Assembly (NCBI RefSeq): GCF_016793485.1 | Contig: NZ_JAEULZ010000022.1 | Location: forward strand, 1 to 64,000 | Origin: Mesorhizobium sp. | Lineage (GTDB): Bacteria; Pseudomonadota; Alphaproteobacteria; Rhizobiales; Rhizobiaceae | DNA: 64,000 nt | Reading direction: 5' to 3' | Translations under genes and position numbers: made by a program | The notes under the pieces: generated by a model | The model's input: the letters and a program-made list of their open reading frames with translations, nothing else | What the model was told of the DNA's origin: nothing | Database searches by the model: none | In this document: positions 60,929-64,000 of the stretch, in pieces | How the letters are laid out: the number at the start of each line of letters is the position of its first letter | How positions within the stretch are numbered: the first letter of the stretch is position 1

Positions 60929-61834
60929 TCAGCCGCCGATGACCGACTTACGGGCGTCGATGATCGTCTGGTAGAAGGATTGGTCGACCTTGATGTAGTC
61001 CTTGTTCGCGCCCTGCGTGTAGGACTGGAAGCAGGCCAGGTCGGTCTTGGGCAGTTCGAAGAAATAGTTTTCGACCTTCTCGCGCATCTCTGCCGGAAGC
61101 TTGTTCGAAACCATCAGCGGGCCGTTCGGGATCAGCGGCGACTTCCAGACTTCGACGATGTCGTCCATGTCGAGATTGCCCTTGTTCACCATCTGGTAGA
61201 GGTTGCCGCCTGTATAGCCCTCATCCCAGTTGCCGACACCCGAACCGAAAGTCGTGCCGACGTCGAACTTGCCGTCGAGAACCGCGAGAACGAGGTTTTC
61301 ATGGCCGCCGCCGAAGCCCGTCTCGGAGAAGTAGCCGGCGACCGACGTGCCGATCTCTGCCGGCAGGGCGACATTCGGAACAAGGTAACCCGAGGTGGAG
61401 TCCGGATCCGCGAAGCCGAGCTTCTTGCCCTTGGCGTCGGCCAGCGTCTTGATGCCCGAGTCCTTACGGGCGACCATGATCGAATAGTAGCCCGACGAGC
61501 CGTCCGACTGCGTGTAGGTCAGGATCGGATCGACCGCATTCGGGTCCTGCAGGTAGATGGAGGCATAGGAGGAGGCGCCCATCGTGGCGATGTCGATGGT
61601 ACCGCCAAGCAGACCCTGGATAACGCCGTTATAATCCGGCGACGGGAAGATCTGGACGCTTTCGACGCCGGTCGCGGCCTTGAGCTGGTCGGCGACGCAC
61701 TGCGTGTTGCGAATCTGGTCAGCTTCGTTTTCCGAGCCGTCGAGGCCAATGCGCAGGACCTTGACGTCCTGAGCGAAGGCGGAGGTGGAGAGGGCGCTCG
61801 CCGCGGCTGCGGCGATAAGCAATTTCTTGAGCAT
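60929..61834 (-). CDS. phnD: Phosphonate/phosphate-binding protein
   Basis: The 301-aa periplasmic protein has signal MLKKLLIAAAAASALSTS cleaved after AFA. The PhnD fold shows LRIGLDGSENEADQI, VESVQIFPSPDYNGVIQGL, IDIATMGASSYASIYLQ, GKKLGFADPDSTSGYLVPN and GHENLVLAVLDGKFDVGTTFGSG. The Ser/Thr-rich DSTSG loop binds the phosphonate or phosphate group in this family. AGGAG lies 7-8 nt before the ATG chosen. Confidence 0.92.
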   Translation of the reverse strand: MLKKLLIAAAAASALSTSAFAQDVKVLRIGLDGSENEADQIRNTQCVADQLKAATGVESVQIFPSPDYNGVIQGLLGGTIDIATMGASSYASIYLQDPNAVDPILTYTQSDGSSGYYSIMVARKDSGIKTLADAKGKKLGFADPDSTSGYLVPNVALPAEIGTSVAGYFSETGFGGGHENLVLAVLDGKFDVGTTFGSGVGNWDEGYTGGNLYQMVNKGNLDMDDIVEVWKSPLIPNGPLMVSNKLPAEMREKVENYFFELPKTDLACFQSYTQGANKDYIKVDQSFYQTIIDARKSVIGG

Positions 61835-61916
61835 GGAGGTTCTCCTTGGTTCCCGGTGATTCCGGAGTTGGTATGCAAAGACTTGGCCCTTCACGCGGGC
61901 CGACGATCTCGGTCTG

Positions 61917-62777
61917 TCAGACGCTGGATGTCGCCATTTCCCGCGCGGCACTTACCTTGTCGCGCGGTGCCGCCGGGCCGGGCACCTTGATGCCGTTGCC
62001 GATGCTGGTTGACGTGATGGTCTCGTCGATGCCGGCTCCAGCGCTGTCCGAGCCGTAGATTTCGCGGACCGCGGCGGCGGTCAGTTCGTGTGGCTTGCCG
62101 TCGAAGACGACGCGGCCGGCAGCCATGCCGACGATGCGCGTGCAATAGGCGCGCGCGGTGTCGAGTGTGTGCAGGTTGGTGATGACGGTCAGGCCGGCCT
62201 CTCGATTGATGTCGCGCAACGCGTCCATCACGATCTTGGCGTTGAGCGGGTCGAGCGAGGCGATCGGCTCGTCGGCCAGGATCATCTTCGGCTGCTGCAT
62301 CAAGGCGCGGCAGATGGCGACACGCTGTTGCTGGCCGCCCGAGAGCGTGCCGGCGCGCTGCATCGCGGTCTGCTCGATCCCGAGCCGCTCGAGCGCGACG
62401 ACCGCCTGCATCCGTTCATCGTCGCTGAAGACCTTCAGCATGCTGAGCACGGTGGAGCGATGGTTGAGCCGGCCGAGCAGCACGTTGGTGAGGACATCAA
62501 GGCGTGGGACCAGATTGAATTGCTGGAAGATCATCGCGCAATCGCGCTGCCAGTGCCGAAGCGCAGCACCGCGAAGGGTCGACACTTCCTTGCCGTCGAA
62601 AAAAATCGAACCTTCGCTGGGTTCCGCGAGCCGGTTGATCATGCGCAACAGCGTTGACTTGCCGGCGCCCGAGCGGCCGATGACGCCGACCATCTGTCCA
62701 GCCGGAATTTCCAGCGCCACGCGGTCGACTGCGACGTGTTTCCCGAACCGGCGTGTCACGTTGCGGATTTGCAGCAC
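61917..62777 (-). CDS. phnC: Phosphonate/phosphate ABC ATP-binding protein
   Basis: The 286-aa ATPase has Walker [11 protein letters not shown]-loop [22 protein letters not shown], signature LSGGQQQR and Walker [14 protein letters not shown], all typical of PhnC. A C-terminal tail of about 40 residues beyond the usual end is Gly/Thr-rich. It is the first gene of phnC-D-E-E and has a candidate Pho box upstream. Confidence 0.92.
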   Translation of the reverse strand: MLQIRNVTRRFGKHVAVDRVALEIPAGQMVGVIGRSGAGKSTLLRMINRLAEPSEGSIFFDGKEVSTLRGAALRHWQRDCAMIFQQFNLVPRLDVLTNVLLGRLNHRSTVLSMLKVFSDDERMQAVVALERLGIEQTAMQRAGTLSGGQQQRVAICRALMQQPKMILADEPIASLDPLNAKIVMDALRDINREAGLTVITNLHTLDTARAYCTRIVGMAAGRVVFDGKPHELTAAAVREIYGSDSAGAGIDETITSTSIGNGIKVPGPAAPRDKVSAAREMATSSV

Positions 62778-62839
62778 GCAGCCTCACCCAAAATTTCTTC
62801 CATCGGGGCATTGCGGTAACGCGTCCGCATGAAGGCTGG

Positions 62840-62857
62840 ATGTCCGTTTCGTGTCAG
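62840..62857 (-). promoter_or_regulatory. Candidate Pho box upstream of phnC
   Basis: On the - strand the sequence is CTGACAC-GAAA-CGGACAT, two 7-nt half-sites at 11-nt spacing. Each matches the PhoB half-site CTGTCAT at 5 of 7 positions. It lies 63 bp before the phnC start. PhoB control of phoCDET is established in S. meliloti, which makes the assignment plausible. Confidence 0.5.
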
Positions 62858-62904
62858 TTCCGTTACACTTCACAATCTCGCCATCCGGTCAGTCTGGGAG
62901 GTTG

Positions 62905-62991
62905 ATGACGCCGTTGGACGCGGACGGCCGCGAATATGACCTCGATCTCGCTGCCGGCACGCTCGAAATCCTGAAGCGCGATCCCGACTGA
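62905..62991 (+). CDS. Possible 28-codon ORF before the NUDIX gene
   Basis: ATG at 62905 is preceded by GGGAGG and opens MTPLDADGREYDLDLAAGTL, ending DPD before TGA. Codon use looks coding-like. If the TGA were TGG the frame would continue for a while (DWYGGKS). It may be a leader peptide, a decayed gene or chance. I recognise no family. Confidence 0.2.
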   Translation: MTPLDADGREYDLDLAAGTLEILKRDPD

Positions 62992-63040
62992 TACGGCGGC
63001 AAGTCTTGCGGTTCGGCACTGCCGGGCATACTCCTCGTTC

Positions 63041-63574
63041 ATGCCCAGGGAAAAGCGCCTCGTTCGCCGTGCGAAGAAGAACAAGCCGATCAGGCAGGTT
63101 GCTGCTGTTCCCTATCGGCCGACGACTGACGGCGGCATCGAGGTACTGCTCGTCACCTCGAACACGACGCGGCGTTTCATCGTGCCAAAGGGCTGGCCGA
63201 TGAAATCGAAGACCGGTCGCGAGGCCGCCGCGCAGGAGGCCTTCGAGGAGGCCGGCGTGCGGGGCGAGCCTTCGGAGAAGCCGTTCGGCGCATACGCATA
63301 CTGGAAGCGGCTGTCGGGCTCCTTCGTGAAGGTGAACGTCAAGGTCTTCATGCTGGCTGTCGATGAGGTGCTGGCCGACTGGGAGGAGCAGGGCAAGCGT
63401 GCGCGGGCATGGCTGTCGCCGGCGGATGCCGCAACGCTGATCGACGAGCCGGAACTGGCGGCGCTCGTGCTGTCGCTGGTGGACCACCCGCCCGCAAAGG
63501 AGCCGCGCAAGGCCAGGCCGGCGGCGAAGGCTGCAAGACCCAGGCGCGGCAAGGCGGTCGCGCCGGAAAGCTGA
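63041..63574 (+). CDS. NUDIX hydrolase, DIPP-like
   Basis: The 177-aa protein has a NUDIX fold with the box at residues 51-73: GWPMKSKTGREAAAQEAFEEAGV. Lys and Gln replace the Glu and Arg of the strict GX5EX7REUXEEXGU pattern, but the metal-binding EE and its preceding E remain. The PKGW start and FGAYAYWKRL segment fit the diphosphoinositol polyphosphate/diadenosine polyphosphate subgroup common in Rhizobiales. The C-terminal 30 residues are Lys/Arg/Ala-rich and probably disordered. Its exact substrate is unknown. Confidence 0.85.
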   Translation: MPREKRLVRRAKKNKPIRQVAAVPYRPTTDGGIEVLLVTSNTTRRFIVPKGWPMKSKTGREAAAQEAFEEAGVRGEPSEKPFGAYAYWKRLSGSFVKVNVKVFMLAVDEVLADWEEQGKRARAWLSPADAATLIDEPELAALVLSLVDHPPAKEPRKARPAAKAARPRRGKAVAPES

Positions 63575-63653
63575 TCTGCTTCATAACAAATCTCCCTCTC
63601 GGCAGAAGGTTGCCGGCGCGCTAGGATCGGGCTGCGACCGGGGAGGGTTGGTC

Positions 63654-64000
63654 ATGCATGCAGTGCCGATTGGACAGGCGGGTGCGGCCGAGAACGCTGC
63701 CGGGCAGTCGATGACGCAGGCCTATACGCTGGCCGTCCTCGGCTGGCTCCTGTCGGCTGGCGTCTACATCGCGGCGAAATGGGTCGCGCCCGAAATGCCG
63801 CCCTGGGCGCTGTGCTTCTGGCGGCTGACGCTGGCCTGCGTGATCCTGCTGCCGATCGTGCACCGACACCATGGCGCGATGCTCGGCCTGCTGAAGGAGC
63901 GCACGCTGGAACTGGCCGTGATCGGCGCGGTCGGGCTGGCGCTCTGCCAGGGCATGATCTTCGTCGGCCTGCACTACACCGACGCCACCACCGCCGGCAT
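63654..64000 (+). CDS. EamA/DMT family transporter, cut by window end
   Basis: The first 115 codons are visible, with GGGGAGGG 6 nt before the ATG. After a short soluble start come helix 1 (AYTLAVLGWLLSAGVYIAAKW), then MPPWALCFWRLTLACVILLPIV and LELAVIGAVGLALCQGMIFVG, followed by LHYTDATTAG. The last is the end-of-repeat motif of EamA proteins (ALxYTxAxxA). The gene continues beyond base 64000. Confidence 0.8.
   Translation, partial: MHAVPIGQAGAAENAAGQSMTQAYTLAVLGWLLSAGVYIAAKWVAPEMPPWALCFWRLTLACVILLPIVHRHHGAMLGLLKERTLELAVIGAVGLALCQGMIFVGLHYTDATTAG

Noticed and set aside
1..64000. CRISPR arrays, tRNA/rRNA genes, insertion sequences, prophage genes
   Set aside because: No regularly spaced repeats, no cloverleaf-like or rRNA-like segments, and no transposase or integrase motifs were found on either strand by reading. 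The only tandem repeat is the 45-bp coding duplication at 29 kb.

Overview
The window looks like the chromosome of an alphaproteobacterium of the order Rhizobiales, most likely a Mesorhizobium/Aminobacter-like member of Phyllobacteriaceae. The grounds are high GC, a MucR/Ros-type regulator, a pha-type (Mrp) K+/H+ antiporter operon with fused A/B subunits, a phoCDET-like phosphonate/phosphate ABC operon, argB next to engB, dense ABC uptake operons each with its own GntR/FCD regulator, and a typical rhizobial palindromic repeat at the left edge. No tRNA, rRNA, CRISPR array, transposase or phage gene was seen. The genus is an inference.

Layout. 1-8 kb: an M20 peptidase, a small glycine-zipper lipoprotein, a BLUF blue-light sensor, an AbgT transporter, an SLC13 transporter with RCK_C domains, and a large beta-helix-like membrane protein. 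8-15.3 kb: a sugar ABC transporter operon (permease, binding protein, two-domain ATPase, permease, SMP-30 lactonase, GntR/FCD regulator) divergent from a sugar isomerase/epimerase. 15.3-21 kb: a catabolic cluster with an ammonia-lyase homologue that lacks the MIO Ala-Ser-Gly triad, an M20 carbamoyl/allantoate amidohydrolase and a cyclic amidohydrolase, divergent from a UbiD decarboxylase across a perfect palindrome. 21-28 kb: a CadC-like membrane regulator divergent from six exported or outer-membrane proteins. 28-36 kb: a trimethylamine-dehydrogenase-like flavoprotein carrying an exact 45-bp tandem duplication in its Fe-S loop, an SDR, a PotABCD-type transporter and an enolase-superfamily enzyme. 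36-40 kb, divergent: FCD regulator, SMP-30 lactonase, ROK protein, bicupin. 40-43 kb: a lipoprotein L,D-transpeptidase, a cupin, an SDR without its catalytic Tyr, a TauE/SafE exporter. 43-48.6 kb: an oligopeptide ABC operon. 48.9-55 kb: phaABCDEFG. 55-64 kb: MucR, two EamA transporters (one cut by the window end), argB, engB, the phnCDEE operon with a candidate Pho box, and a NUDIX hydrolase.

Working together. Most genes form self-contained import-and-catabolism modules. Two modules contain features that standard annotation would miss. The first is the 15.3-21 kb cluster, whose enzyme set fits decarboxylation, ring opening and decarbamoylation of a ureide or N-heterocyclic acid, with an ammonia-lyase-fold enzyme that cannot form the usual MIO electrophile. 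The second is the TMADH-like enzyme, whose duplication keeps the CX2CX2CX11C spacing while inserting 15 residues. The 21-28 kb envelope locus is the best candidate for an uncharacterised regulated envelope system. In three transporter operons a stem-loop follows the binding-protein gene, a layout that would favour excess binding protein.
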